From assembly GCF_900103535.1 (NCBI RefSeq), contig NZ_FNHQ01000005.1, forward strand, positions 54,820 through 118,819: a stretch of DNA of 64,000 nt, in the 5' to 3' direction. The notes below the pieces were generated by a model. That model worked only from the letters and a program-made list of their open reading frames with translations. It was not told the origin of the DNA and made no database searches. Position numbers and translations under genes: made by a program. The stretch is from Megasphaera paucivorans. GTDB lineage: Bacteria; Bacillota; Negativicutes; Veillonellales; Megasphaeraceae. Of the stretch, positions 14,340 through 23,367 are shown in pieces (the stretch's first letter is position 1; every line of letters begins with the position of its first letter).

Positions 14340-15248
14340 TTATTGCAGACTGCTGTAAATTTCATCCAAGTTTTCTTTCATCCGGTCGAGATAGGAGGCA
14401 CCGCCTTCACTGGCTTCCATCGTGTGTATCTGCTTGACCGAGGCGCCTACTTCGTCAGCCAGGGTTTGTGAGGTTTTCGGGCTGACCATGTCTTCGACAA
14501 AAATAGTTTTTACATGGTGCTGGCGGCAATATTCCGTCAGACGGACCAACTGCTGCGTACTCGGTTCTCCATCGGCAAATACAGATTCAATGCTGTTTTG
14601 CTGCAGTCCCATATCACGGCACAGGTAGGCAAACGCGGCATGTCCCGTGACAAATTGCTTGTTTGGCAAGGCTTGGAATTTACGGGCATATTCCTCCTCC
14701 ACCTGCTGCAGCTGTGCCGTATATTCCGTTGCATTCGCTTGGTAGAAGTCCGCATTGTCAGGATCCGCTTTTGCCAGTGCCTCGGCAATATTTTTCACTT
14801 CGATCTGCGCATTTTCGAGGCTCAGCCAGGAATGCGGATCATATTGGCCATGTTCCTGTATTTCCTCTGTATCGGTCAGCGGAATCGGCTTAATTCCCTT
14901 AGATGCTTCCACCACGATCAAGTTTTTATTTCCGGCGGTTTGCACCGCTTTTTCTACCCAAGGTTCCATCCCCAGGCCGTTGTATACAAACAAGCGGGCC
15001 GTCCCCAATTGTTTTAATGTTTTTATCGTAGGTTCAAATCCATGCGGTTCGGTTCCATCCGGAATCATATTGACGATTTCGACTTTGTCTTTGCCTACAG
15101 CCTGTACAAATTCCCGCATCGCATCAAACGTGACCGCTACCTTCACTTTGGAAGAAGAAGTTTCTTCTGCCGTTTTACCCGGACTGCAGGCAGTCAGCAG
15201 CCCGACGGCCAGCAGTGCACTGATAGCCAGTACTATCCATTTTCTCAT
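14340..15248 (-). CDS. Zinc (metal) ABC transporter substrate-binding lipoprotein, ZnuA/AdcA family
   Basis: 302 residues. The lipobox LLTACS gives a lipid-anchored protein. Metal-binding histidines appear in DGTEPHGFEP, YDPHSWLS and VTGHAAFAYLC, the usual cluster A-1 set. The short acidic/His loop EEIQEHGQ is like the zinc-type loop of ZnuA. No permease or ATPase gene is adjacent, so it must work with components encoded elsewhere. The start at 15248 follows GGGAGG. A 15-bp dyad (TGCAAATAATTTGCA) lies 26 nt upstream, a probable zinc-regulator site. Confidence 0.88.
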   Translation of the reverse strand: MRKWIVLAISALLAVGLLTACSPGKTAEETSSSKVKVAVTFDAMREFVQAVGKDKVEIVNMIPDGTEPHGFEPTIKTLKQLGTARLFVYNGLGMEPWVEKAVQTAGNKNLIVVEASKGIKPIPLTDTEEIQEHGQYDPHSWLSLENAQIEVKNIAEALAKADPDNADFYQANATEYTAQLQQVEEEYARKFQALPNKQFVTGHAAFAYLCRDMGLQQNSIESVFADGEPSTQQLVRLTEYCRQHHVKTIFVEDMVSPKTSQTLADEVGASVKQIHTMEASEGGASYLDRMKENLDEIYSSLQ

Positions 15249-15273
15249 TACCAGGTACCTCCCTTGCATTAGT

Positions 15274-15288
15274 TGCAAATAATTTGCA
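15274..15288. promoter_or_regulatory. 15-bp dyad upstream of the zinc-binding lipoprotein gene, candidate Zur/Fur-type operator
   Basis: TGCAAATAATTTGCA is a perfect 7-1-7 inverted repeat, extended by a further TTCGCAA half site. The form and position fit a Fur-family (Zur) box controlling zinc uptake. No regulator gene is adjacent. Confidence 0.55.
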
Positions 15289-15460
15289 TTCGCAATATAG
15301 AAGATATCATAGCATGAAATTACGTAGCCGTCAACCCGCTTCCCCCTTTATGTGCGGGATGTCTCCCTCTCGAAACGCAGTTACACCTTGCCATCCATCG
15401 AAAACTGTTTTTTGAAGGTACGGAGTATACCTCTTCGACGGGAAATGGAAAATATAATTC

Positions 15461-16987
15461 TTACGTATGCGTCTTTACCGACAGGAGTACGGCCAATACC
15501 GTAAGTCCTAAAAACAATCCGGCCAATAGCTGAAATGTATCGACAAAGGCAAGAATACCGGCTTGCATCTGCAGCGCCTGATAGATTTGCAGAAGTACAC
15601 CGTGTGTCAGTGCTCCGGCAGAGAGCAATGACGGCACATGCGCCTGCTGCATAACACCGGCATATTGGTTCAGTCCCAGTACATACCCTACATGGTCGGG
15701 TGTCAGCTGCGATACTAAATAGGCTTGTTCTATCTGCTGATGATGCGTCAAATAACTGGTCATCAGGGAAATTCCAAAACTACCGCCCAAATTTTTCATG
15801 AGCGAAATAAGAGCCGAGGCATGATTGCTTTCTGCCGCAGGAATACGGGAAAAGGCTACGGCCAAGAGGGAGACAAACAGGAAGGGCGTCCCTAAAATTT
15901 GCAGTATCCGCATGCCGGCAAAATAAAAGGAATCACTATACAGTGTAATCCCCCGGGATACCCACATGCCCACCGCACTGATGAACATACCGAACACGAT
16001 CAGATACCCGGGCTTCACCTTCTTTAATAGTTTGCCGGTTAGCGGAAGAAGCACCAGCATGACCAATCCGCCGGGAACCAAAATCATCCCTGCCGTAGTC
16101 GCATCGTATCCGTAATACTTCTGAACCAGCTGAGGCAGCAGCATCACGCTGACATTGACCAGCATTCCCGTGAAAAACATCATCACACACGCAATCGTAA
16201 ACCGGGGAATCGCAAACAGCCGCAGATTGACAATGGGGTGTTCCTGCCGCAGCAGCCACAAGATGGTCAGGGTCATACTGATAAAGGAAATACTGAAAAG
16301 TGCCGTGATCCCGGCATCGGCAAACCAGTCATGTTGTTCCGCCGTATCCAGCGCGACTTGCAGTGCGCCTATGCCGACGGCCAAAAAAGAAAAGCCCATA
16401 TAATCAAGGGACAGCTTGACCGGCGTGTCGCCCTCCGACGGGACCAGTTTTTTTACTAATACCGCCGCCAAAATGCCTACGGGGACATTGATAAAGAAAA
16501 TCCACCGCCAGCTCAGCGCATCCGTAATGCAGCCGCCTAAAGCCGGACCGATCACGGGCGCACACACATTGACGAGACCGACAACAGCAAAGGCGCTGCC
16601 AAGTTTTTCCACGGGAAAACTATCCTTGATAATCGCCTGCTGACTCGGCTGCAAGCCGCCGCCGGCGATTCCCTGCAGGGACCGGAAAAACAATAATGCC
16701 GGGAGCGAAGTCGCTATGCCGCATAAAAAAGAAGCTATCGTAAACCCGACAATGCATCCGATAAAATATCGCTTGCGTCCAAACCGTTCGGAACACCACC
16801 CGGAGACCGGCAAAATAATGGCATTCGTCACCAAATACGACGTCAGTATCCACGTGCTTTCCTCCATACTGGCACTCAGATCGCCGGCAATATGTGTCAG
16901 CGCCACATTGGTAATCGTCGTATCGAGGATTTCCATGAATGCCGCTAGGCTGACGGCAAAAGAAACAGCAAAGGGCTTCGCCGTCAT
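15461..16987 (-). CDS. DHA2-family MFS multidrug exporter (EmrB/QacA type)
   Basis: 508 residues with 14 predicted membrane helices. Motifs include LDTTITNVALTHI in helix 1 (motif D1 of the 14-helix family), WCSERFGRKRYF (motif A) and GPALGGCITDALSWRWIFFINVP (motif C). It forms a proton-driven exporter with the adjacent HlyD-type adaptor; the genes overlap by 4 nt (ATGA), so they are translationally coupled. No outer-membrane channel gene is next to them. Transcription should be controlled by the TetR regulator at 18122. Confidence 0.93.
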   Translation of the reverse strand: MTAKPFAVSFAVSLAAFMEILDTTITNVALTHIAGDLSASMEESTWILTSYLVTNAIILPVSGWCSERFGRKRYFIGCIVGFTIASFLCGIATSLPALLFFRSLQGIAGGGLQPSQQAIIKDSFPVEKLGSAFAVVGLVNVCAPVIGPALGGCITDALSWRWIFFINVPVGILAAVLVKKLVPSEGDTPVKLSLDYMGFSFLAVGIGALQVALDTAEQHDWFADAGITALFSISFISMTLTILWLLRQEHPIVNLRLFAIPRFTIACVMMFFTGMLVNVSVMLLPQLVQKYYGYDATTAGMILVPGGLVMLVLLPLTGKLLKKVKPGYLIVFGMFISAVGMWVSRGITLYSDSFYFAGMRILQILGTPFLFVSLLAVAFSRIPAAESNHASALISLMKNLGGSFGISLMTSYLTHHQQIEQAYLVSQLTPDHVGYVLGLNQYAGVMQQAHVPSLLSAGALTHGVLLQIYQALQMQAGILAFVDTFQLLAGLFLGLTVLAVLLSVKTHT

Positions 16988-18048
16988 AGGAAACCATCCT
17001 TTATATAAACCGTAGGAACCACGGACATGCCCGGTCCCAATAACAGGGCAGCCGACGGGGGAAGCGAATCCAATTTAATTTTGACGGGAATACGCTGTGT
17101 GATTTTGACAAAATTACCTGTCGCGTTTTCGGCGGGAAACAGGGAAAAATAAGATCCCGTTCCTGCTTGAAAACTATCGACCACGCCTGTCAGCTTCCAT
17201 GCCGGGTAGGCATCCACGATTATCTGCACCCGGCAGCCGGGATGTATATGTTTGATCTGGTTTTCCTTAAAATTCGCCGTCACCCACAGGTCTTGGCTGA
17301 CCAGTGTACATAGCGGTGTGCCGGCCTCTACATAGGATCCCGCTTCTACACTGCGTTTGGTGATCCTGCCATCTGCCGGCGCCACTATTTTGGTATGCTG
17401 TAAATCACGCTGTGCCTGGGTAACGGCCGCCTGGGCTTGTGCTACGTTTGCCTGCAGCTGTTCCACCGTACTTTGCGACGCCGCAATCGCCTCCGGAGCC
17501 GCTTGGGCAGCCGCCAGTTCCGCCTCATATTGGGCTGCGGCAGCCCGGGTCTGGCTCTCGGCGGCAACAGCTTGATCCAATTCCTTCTGCGCACAAGCAC
17601 CGCTTTGAGCTAATACGGTCATCCGCTGCTTATCCAAAAGTGCTTTTTTCCAAGCGGCCTGGGCTCCCTTCAGCTGTTCCTCCGCTGCCGTCACTTTGGC
17701 CGGAGCCGTGACCGCTGTTTCCTGATGTTGATGCTTAGCCGCATCAAATGCCGCCTGAGCAGCCGCCAGTGCGGTCTGAGCGGTCGTCAATTTTGTCTCG
17801 TAATCTGCCGGATCTACCTCCATCACGATCTCACCGGCATGGACCTGCTGATTATCCTGCACATAAATATGCTTGATATACCCTTGTACCTTAGGGCTTA
17901 ATACGACGGTATTTCCATCTATAGCCGCATCATCCGTAGAAACCGTTTGCCCGCTATAATATGCGTATCCCCCTAATACTCCTGCGATCAACAGAACCGC
18001 GGCAATAATACAGCGCATAGTTTTCTTGTTGATCTGTATGTTGTTCAT
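16984..18048 (-). CDS. HlyD/EmrA-type membrane fusion protein
   Basis: About 354 residues: one N-terminal membrane helix (CIIAAVLLIAGVLGGYAYY), the biotinyl-lipoyl-like stretch VSTDDAAIDGNTVVLSPKVQGYI, a long Ala/Gln-rich coiled coil (about 75-210) and the closing half ADGRITKRSVEAGSYV. It bridges the inner-membrane exporter to the outer membrane. The ATG at 18048 begins MNNIQINKK; an alternative upstream ATG (18093) overlaps the operator at 18087-18100 and is less likely. It lies downstream of the TetR gene and upstream of the exporter. Confidence 0.9.
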   Translation of the reverse strand: MNNIQINKKTMRCIIAAVLLIAGVLGGYAYYSGQTVSTDDAAIDGNTVVLSPKVQGYIKHIYVQDNQQVHAGEIVMEVDPADYETKLTTAQTALAAAQAAFDAAKHQHQETAVTAPAKVTAAEEQLKGAQAAWKKALLDKQRMTVLAQSGACAQKELDQAVAAESQTRAAAAQYEAELAAAQAAPEAIAASQSTVEQLQANVAQAQAAVTQAQRDLQHTKIVAPADGRITKRSVEAGSYVEAGTPLCTLVSQDLWVTANFKENQIKHIHPGCRVQIIVDAYPAWKLTGVVDSFQAGTGSYFSLFPAENATGNFVKITQRIPVKIKLDSLPPSAALLLGPGMSVVPTVYIKDGFL

Positions 18049-18086
18049 CGGTATCCAAACTCCTCTCGTATGCATTTTAATAATCA

Positions 18087-18100
18087 TGAACAATCGTTCA
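18087..18100. promoter_or_regulatory. TetR-type operator upstream of the fusion protein gene
   Basis: TGAACAATCGTTCA, a TGAAC-N4-GTTCA dyad. The same dyad with a different centre (TGAACTCGAGTTCA) lies upstream of the tetR gene. Two matching sites flanking one regulator-pump unit strongly suggest that the adjacent regulator binds both. Confidence 0.65.
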
Positions 18101-18121
18101 ATATTGATTCAAAAAAACGAA

Positions 18122-18736
18122 CTACCCCAAAACTCGATACGAATCCTTGAGCAGGGAATCGACACCTGAAAAATATTGCTGCGTAAAAAGCCGCATCATA
18201 TCCTCGGCCCATTGTTCATTCTTATAATGTCTGGCGATTTCCAACAGACTTTCTACAAAATTGTTCGCCAGCATATGATAAAATAAACTATCTATTTCCA
18301 ATTCATCCTTCAGCTTGTATTTCAATTGTGCCTGTATGTGTTCTGCCGTCAGCCGGATAAACTCCTCCTTTGTATTTTCATACACCGTCCCCTGGCTCTT
18401 ATCGCTCAAAATAATAATTTCCCGGCGGTTATTCTTGAGCATATGCAAAAGAAATGGCAGTTCCACCTGCACATGGAAATTTTGCTTGTGCTCATACGGC
18501 ATATTCGGCGATTCGGCTGCCGTCAACATATGCTTGATCGCCGCATACACGGGCCGGACGATCGCATCAAACAAATCGGCTTTATTCTTATAATAACTAT
18601 AAATAAGGCCGACCGGGATTCCGGCATTGCCGGCAATATTCCGCAAGGTCGCCGTCTGATAATCATGATGATAAAATTCTTCGATGGTCATCTGATATAT
18701 TTTATTTTTGATTTCTTCCTTCAACACCTGCGCCAT
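18122..18736 (-). CDS. TetR/AcrR family transcriptional regulator of the EmrAB-like pump
   Basis: 204 residues. The N-terminal helix-turn-helix (YQTATLRNIAGNAGIPVGLIYSYYKNKADLF, about 25-55) is typical, and the C-terminal ligand domain is divergent. The start at 18736 follows AAAGGAAG; a longer frame from 18814 runs through the promoter. It is encoded upstream of, and on the same strand as, the fusion protein and exporter genes, with TGAAC-N4-GTTCA operators before itself and before the fusion gene. Repression relieved by an exported drug is the expected logic. Confidence 0.9.
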   Translation of the reverse strand: MAQVLKEEIKNKIYQMTIEEFYHHDYQTATLRNIAGNAGIPVGLIYSYYKNKADLFDAIVRPVYAAIKHMLTAAESPNMPYEHKQNFHVQVELPFLLHMLKNNRREIIILSDKSQGTVYENTKEEFIRLTAEHIQAQLKYKLKDELEIDSLFYHMLANNFVESLLEIARHYKNEQWAEDMMRLFTQQYFSGVDSLLKDSYRVLG

Positions 18737-18771
18737 CTGTTTGCTTCCTTTCCCTGTAAAAAAATTAATAC

Positions 18772-18785
18772 TGAACTCGAGTTCA
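18772..18785. promoter_or_regulatory. TetR-type operator in the tetR promoter
   Basis: TGAACTCGAGTTCA is a perfect 14-bp palindrome, with a TATAAT-like box directly beside it. It matches TGAAC-N4-GTTCA at 18087, supporting autoregulation. Confidence 0.7.
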
Positions 18786-18916
18786 ATTATAATACAAAAA
18801 AATAGATATGGCAAGTCTCCTGAAAAAAACAGAGTCCCCTTCCAACGGGAAAACTATGGTACAATACAGGATAGGAACTTGCGCAGAGAGCGCCGGAAAC
18901 AGGAGGGAGAATTACC

Positions 18917-19423
18917 ATGAATTTTCAGTTGCTGCCTGTATGTGCAGAGGATATGCCCGTTTATAAAAAAGATATGCAGGAGGCCTTTCAGCAAGGCGCC
19001 GCCAACGAGTTTGCCCATATATCCGTTGAAATACTGCCGGAGGACGATATAAATAACTCCCTTGCCGCAAAAGGAGCTGTCGCTTACAAAGCCGTCGCAG
19101 ACGGAATAATGGCAGGCGGTGCTATCGTCGTGATCGACGAAGAAACGCAGCATAATCATCTTGATTTTTTGTATGTCAAATACGGGATCCAGAGTACCGG
19201 TATAGGCAGTGCGATCTGGAAGGAACTGGAAAAACGCTATCCCCATACGATCGTATGGGAAACCTGTACCCCGTATTTTGAAAAAAGGAACTTGCATTTT
19301 TATATCAATCATTGCGGGTTTCATGCCGTAGAATTTTTTAACCCCTATCACAAGGACCCCACGATGCCCGACACGATGATCGGCGGCGATTATTTCTTTC
19401 GCTTTGAAAAAGTAATGAAATAG
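18917..19423 (+). CDS. GNAT family N-acetyltransferase
   Basis: 168 residues. A GNAT fold is indicated by VVIDEETQHNHLDFLYVKYGIQSTGIGSAIWKELEK, where the IQSTGIGSA stretch is the acetyl-CoA-binding Q/RxxGxG/A motif, and by the late GFHAVEFFN. The substrate is not predictable. It is transcribed alone: divergent from tetR upstream and closed by a 19-bp stem terminator downstream. GGAGGGAG lies before the ATG. Confidence 0.85.
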   Translation: MNFQLLPVCAEDMPVYKKDMQEAFQQGAANEFAHISVEILPEDDINNSLAAKGAVAYKAVADGIMAGGAIVVIDEETQHNHLDFLYVKYGIQSTGIGSAIWKELEKRYPHTIVWETCTPYFEKRNLHFYINHCGFHAVEFFNPYHKDPTMPDTMIGGDYFFRFEKVMK

Positions 19424-19453
19424 GCAGGTCCACTGCAACCAGCATAAGAACAA

Positions 19454-19505
19454 AAACACGCCGAAACACGGCAGCCGATGAAGGCCGCCGTGTTTCGGCG
19501 TGTTT
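19454..19505 (+). terminator. Very stable hairpin after the GNAT gene
   Basis: Perfect 19-bp arms (19454-19472 and 19487-19505) with a 14-nt loop. It lies between the converging GNAT and liv substrate-binding protein genes and probably serves both strands. Confidence 0.75.
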
Positions 19506-19589
19506 GGCAGGCGCAGTAGAAAGGGCAGCTGTGCCGCAACCCTTTACTATCCTATCGCCTTTCGTACTGCGGATAAACGACTAACGCAC

Positions 19590-20765
19590 TCAAGGTGCAA
19601 TTTTAGTTACAAATGCTTGCTGTCCGCCTTTAAAGGTCAGGATGACCGCTGATTTAACGGGATCATGGAATTCGTTAAAGGTGATTTTACCGCTTACTAC
19701 ATCAAAATCTTTTATCTTGCCTAAGGCTTCTCTTACTTTATCTTTATCAATGCTGTTGGCATCTTTGATTGCTTTCGCAACGATCATGACGCTGTCATAG
19801 GCCAGCGCTGCCGGTGCATCGGCTTTTTGATTGTACGCTTTTTGGTAATTAGCAACAAAGGTTTTTACCTTTTCCGACGTGTCATCGGCTGAATAATGAT
19901 TGGCAAAGTAGCAGTTTTCCAAATTAGCCGCACCTGCTATTTCCGCTAATTTAGAGCTGTCCCAGCCATCCCCGCCGACGATCGGCTGTGTAATTCCCAT
20001 TTCACGAGCCTGTTTGATGATCATCCCGACTTCCTGATAATAGCCCGGTACGAAGATGACATCCGGATTAGACGCTTTGATTTTCGTCAAAGCCGCTTTG
20101 AAATCCGTATCCTTTTGCAAATAGGCTTCTGACGCTACCACGTTGCCGCCCGATTTCTGGAATTCTTCTACGAAGAACTTCTGCAGCCCCTTCGAATAGT
20201 CGCTGGAATTGTCTACATATACAGCGGCGGTTTTAGCATGCAGCTGGTTGGTGACAAAGGTCGCCATGACTTTCCCCTGGAAGGTATCGATAAAGGCAGC
20301 GCGGAAGACATACGGACGAACCTGTTTCGTAGCCGGATCCACCGTGATATCCGGGTTCGTGCCGAACGGCGTCAGCAGTGGTATTTTTTCCTTATCTGCC
20401 GTACTGACACACGCCAGAACTCCGCTGGAAGTATCCGGTCCGATGATCAGATCGACCTTGTCATCCAGCAATTTCTGCATGGCGTTGGCCGCTTCCGTTG
20501 CTTCACTGCGGTTATCCGCAAAATCGACTTCTACCTTCTTGCCCAAAAGACCGCCGTTGTCATTGATTTCCTTGACAGCCATTTCAATGCCGTTTTTGGC
20601 AGATGCCCCGTACGATGCGCTGTTGCCGGTAAGTTCAAGATTCGCTCCCAGCTTGATCGTATCTGCTTTTTTCCCTTCTGAACCGCCGCATCCGGTCAGT
20701 ATGGCCGCCATGGATAGTATGGTTATTGCGGTCAATACACACTTGCTCAATTTAAATTTTTTCAT
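19590..20765 (-). CDS. livJ: Branched-chain amino acid-type ABC substrate-binding lipoprotein (LivJ/LivK family)
   Basis: 391 residues. Lipobox ILTGCGG with lipidated Cys26; the mature protein is a type I periplasmic binding protein (Peripla_BP_6) with the family motifs IKLGANLELTGNSASYG and VDLIIGPDTSSG. It captures branched-chain amino acids or a related solute for the permease-ATPase complex encoded upstream. Here it is the last gene of the operon rather than the first, 164 nt after livF. GGGGGAGG precedes the ATG. The gap may hold an extra promoter for stronger expression of the binding protein. Confidence 0.92.
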   Translation of the reverse strand: MKKFKLSKCVLTAITILSMAAILTGCGGSEGKKADTIKLGANLELTGNSASYGASAKNGIEMAVKEINDNGGLLGKKVEVDFADNRSEATEAANAMQKLLDDKVDLIIGPDTSSGVLACVSTADKEKIPLLTPFGTNPDITVDPATKQVRPYVFRAAFIDTFQGKVMATFVTNQLHAKTAAVYVDNSSDYSKGLQKFFVEEFQKSGGNVVASEAYLQKDTDFKAALTKIKASNPDVIFVPGYYQEVGMIIKQAREMGITQPIVGGDGWDSSKLAEIAGAANLENCYFANHYSADDTSEKVKTFVANYQKAYNQKADAPAALAYDSVMIVAKAIKDANSIDKDKVREALGKIKDFDVVSGKITFNEFHDPVKSAVILTFKGGQQAFVTKIAP

Positions 20766-20929
20766 GCTCGTTCCTCCCCCGTATAGGTCCTCTGCATATG
20801 CCTTTGAAGGCTCATCCCAGAGAAAAAATATAATAATGTAGTATTACATGAATACCCTTGCCATGAAAAAACATAAAAATCACCAATCACACCCGCAATC
20901 CCTTGGAAAACGCAAGGAACAGGCTGCTA

Positions 20930-21640
20930 TCATCCGCCTAGATAGGCTTTTTTTACATCTTCGCTTTCCGATAAGGCCCGCGCTTCTCCCTGCAGCGATA
21001 TCTTTCCGGTTTCCAGCACATAGGCATAGTCGGAAATAGATAATGCCATGCGGGCATTTTGTTCCACCAGCAGGACTGTAGTGCCGATTTCATGGATCTC
21101 TTTGATAATCGTAAAGATTTCCTTTACCAGCAGAGGTGCCAGCCCCATGGAGGGTTCATCGAGCAGAAGAAGCTTAGGTTTGCTCATCAGCGCCCTGCCC
21201 ATCGCCAGCATCTGCTGTTCCCCGCCTGACAGCGTCCCGGCCATTTGAAACATGCGTTCCTTCAAGCGGGGAAAATGTTCATATACCGTTTTGAGCGTTG
21301 CCGCCACTTCTTTTTTATCTTTGCGGGTAAACGCTCCCATTTCCAAATTTTCGCTGACTGTCATATTCGCAAAGATCCGCCGTCCTTCGGGACAATGGGA
21401 AATCCCGCTGCAGACAATATATTCTGCACTTTTTTTTTGGAGCGGTTTGTCAAAAAACGTAATTCCTCCCGTTTTAGACCGAAGGAGTCCGGAAATCGTG
21501 CGCAGCGTCGTCGTTTTGCCGGCACCGTTTGCCCCGATAAGGCTGACGATTTGTCCCTCTTCCACAGACAGCGTAATTCCTTTAAGCGCATGAATAGCGC
21601 CATAGTATACATTAATATCCTCCAACTGCAACATCGGCAT
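20930..21640 (-). CDS. livF: Branched-chain amino acid ABC transporter ATP-binding protein LivF
   Basis: 236 residues, the normal length of LivF. Walker A GANGAGKTT, signature LSGGEQQMLAMGRALM and Walker B LLLLDEPSMGLAP are all present. The start at 21640 (MPMLQLEDINVYYG) follows GGAGG; an upstream extension has no support. It starts within 5 nt of the livG stop, indicating coupling. With LivG it forms the heterodimeric ATPase of the importer. Confidence 0.95.
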   Translation of the reverse strand: MPMLQLEDINVYYGAIHALKGITLSVEEGQIVSLIGANGAGKTTTLRTISGLLRSKTGGITFFDKPLQKKSAEYIVCSGISHCPEGRRIFANMTVSENLEMGAFTRKDKKEVAATLKTVYEHFPRLKERMFQMAGTLSGGEQQMLAMGRALMSKPKLLLLDEPSMGLAPLLVKEIFTIIKEIHEIGTTVLLVEQNARMALSISDYAYVLETGKISLQGEARALSESEDVKKAYLGG

Positions 21641-21644
21641 GCGA

Positions 21645-22415
21645 CTACACCTCCTCTCCCAAATACGCTTTAATGACCTCTGTATTGGACTTGATTTCAT
21701 CCGGAGTCCCATGGGCCAGCATTTTGCCGAATTCCAGCACATAAATGCGTTCACAAATACCCATGACCAGAGACATATCATGCTCGATCAAAAGGATCGT
21801 CAAGTCAAACGTTTTTCGGATCCAGCTGATCATATCCATCAATTCCTTGGTTTCCTGCGGATTCATCCCGGCCGCCGGTTCATCCAGCAGCAGCAATTTA
21901 GGCTGCACCGCCAATGCCCGGGCGATTTCCAGGCGCCGTTGCTGGCCATACGGTAGGTTGGAAGCCAATTCCTCCTTTTTATCGGTCAAATTGAAGATAG
22001 ACAGCAGTTCTATGGCCTTTTTTTCTACCAATTCTTCCTCTGATCCATACCGGCCGATGCGCAGAATCGCTTCGGGCAGCGTGTACTTGATATGGTAATG
22101 ATAGGCAATTTTTACATTGTCGAGTACCGTCAACTTATCAAATAGCCGGATATTCTGAAATGTCCGGGCGATTCCCAGCTTGGTAATTTTATACGGTTTC
22201 AAGCCGACAAGACTTTTGCCGTCAAACTCAATGGTTCCCGTCGTGGGAGTATACACGCCGGTCAGCAGATTGAACGCCGTCGTTTTTCCGGCTCCGTTCG
22301 GTCCGATCAATCCGACCAGCTCTCCCGAATGTAAATAGATATTAAAATCCTGAACAGCCTTTATGCCGCCGAACGATTTCGACAAATTACTTGTTTTCAG
22401 CAACGGTTCCATCAT
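21645..22415 (-). CDS. livG: Branched-chain amino acid ABC transporter ATP-binding protein LivG
   Basis: About 256 residues. Walker A GPNGAGKTT, the LivG-type insert QNIRLFDKLTVLDNVKIAYH, a signature region PYGQQRRLEIARALAVQPKLLLLDEPAAGMNP and the C-terminal LivG/BCA tail. The start at 22415 (MMEPLLKTSNLSKSFGG) follows AAGGGGGG and overlaps the end of livM by about 29 nt. Confidence 0.95.
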   Translation of the reverse strand: MMEPLLKTSNLSKSFGGIKAVQDFNIYLHSGELVGLIGPNGAGKTTAFNLLTGVYTPTTGTIEFDGKSLVGLKPYKITKLGIARTFQNIRLFDKLTVLDNVKIAYHYHIKYTLPEAILRIGRYGSEEELVEKKAIELLSIFNLTDKKEELASNLPYGQQRRLEIARALAVQPKLLLLDEPAAGMNPQETKELMDMISWIRKTFDLTILLIEHDMSLVMGICERIYVLEFGKMLAHGTPDEIKSNTEVIKAYLGEEV

Positions 22416-23364
22416 TCTTACCCCCCTTTTTAAACCTGCCCAGAATAACGTTGACCAACTCTTTATCCCCGCATATGCCATTCGGGCGATACAGCATGAG
22501 TATAATCAGGAGCAGGGCATAGACGATCATGCGATATTCCGGATAGCTCTGCATGACCGCTGCAATAAACGTCAAAATAACAGCCCCGATGATAGAACCG
22601 GACAAACTCCCCAAGCCTCCCAGCACGACCATGGTCATGATATCGAAGGACCGCATAAAGGTAAAGCTGGACGGATGAGCGATGCCGAAATAATGAGAAA
22701 ATAAACCGCCGGCCAAACCGGCAAAGATAGAGGCAACGGTAAAAGCAAATACCTTGAACTCCGTCGTATTGATTCCCATAGCCGAAGCAGCAATATCATT
22801 TTCTCGGACCGATAAACAGGCCCGCCCCTGATTGGAGTTAATGATATTCTTCAGCACGAAAAGCGTCACGATCATGCAGAAAAACAACCAGGTAAAGGTC
22901 GTTTCCGTCGGGATCCCCGACATCCCCGACGCACCGCCGATCTGCGGAATGTTGAGAATCGTGATCCGGATGATTTCTCCCATCCCCAGCGTGGCAATCG
23001 CCAGATAATCCCCCTGCAAATGGAGTGTCGGTACGCCGATGCAAAATCCCAGCACGCCGGCCGCCGCCGCTCCGGCAAGGATACTGCAGATAAAAGGCAA
23101 ATGAAAAAACATCGTGCACACAGCGGACACATAGGCACCCACCGCCATAAATCCGGCATGCCCCAGAGAAAACTGGCCCGTTATGCCGTTGATCAGATTG
23201 AGACTGGAGGCCAGAATAATATTCAGGCAGATAACGGCAATATTCAGCCGCCAAAACGAACTCAATATCCGTTCAGAAATCAAGAATTGGAATACGGCAA
23301 AAACAACAAAAGAAATAAGGAGAAATATCGCATCTTGCTTACGTAGTCTTTTTATCATCATCAT
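22387..23364 (-). CDS. livM: Branched-chain amino acid ABC transporter permease LivM
   Basis: 325 residues, multi-pass inner-membrane protein with the LivM signature LINGITGQFSLGHAGFMAVGAYV and the EAA-like loop SVRENDIAASAMGINTTEFKVFAF. It begins 3 nt after the livH stop. The C terminus overlaps livG, typical of a tightly coupled liv operon. Confidence 0.94.
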   Translation of the reverse strand: MMMIKRLRKQDAIFLLISFVVFAVFQFLISERILSSFWRLNIAVICLNIILASSLNLINGITGQFSLGHAGFMAVGAYVSAVCTMFFHLPFICSILAGAAAAGVLGFCIGVPTLHLQGDYLAIATLGMGEIIRITILNIPQIGGASGMSGIPTETTFTWLFFCMIVTLFVLKNIINSNQGRACLSVRENDIAASAMGINTTEFKVFAFTVASIFAGLAGGLFSHYFGIAHPSSFTFMRSFDIMTMVVLGGLGSLSGSIIGAVILTFIAAVMQSYPEYRMIVYALLLIILMLYRPNGICGDKELVNVILGRFKKGGKNDGTVAENK

Positions 23365-23367
23365 CGC

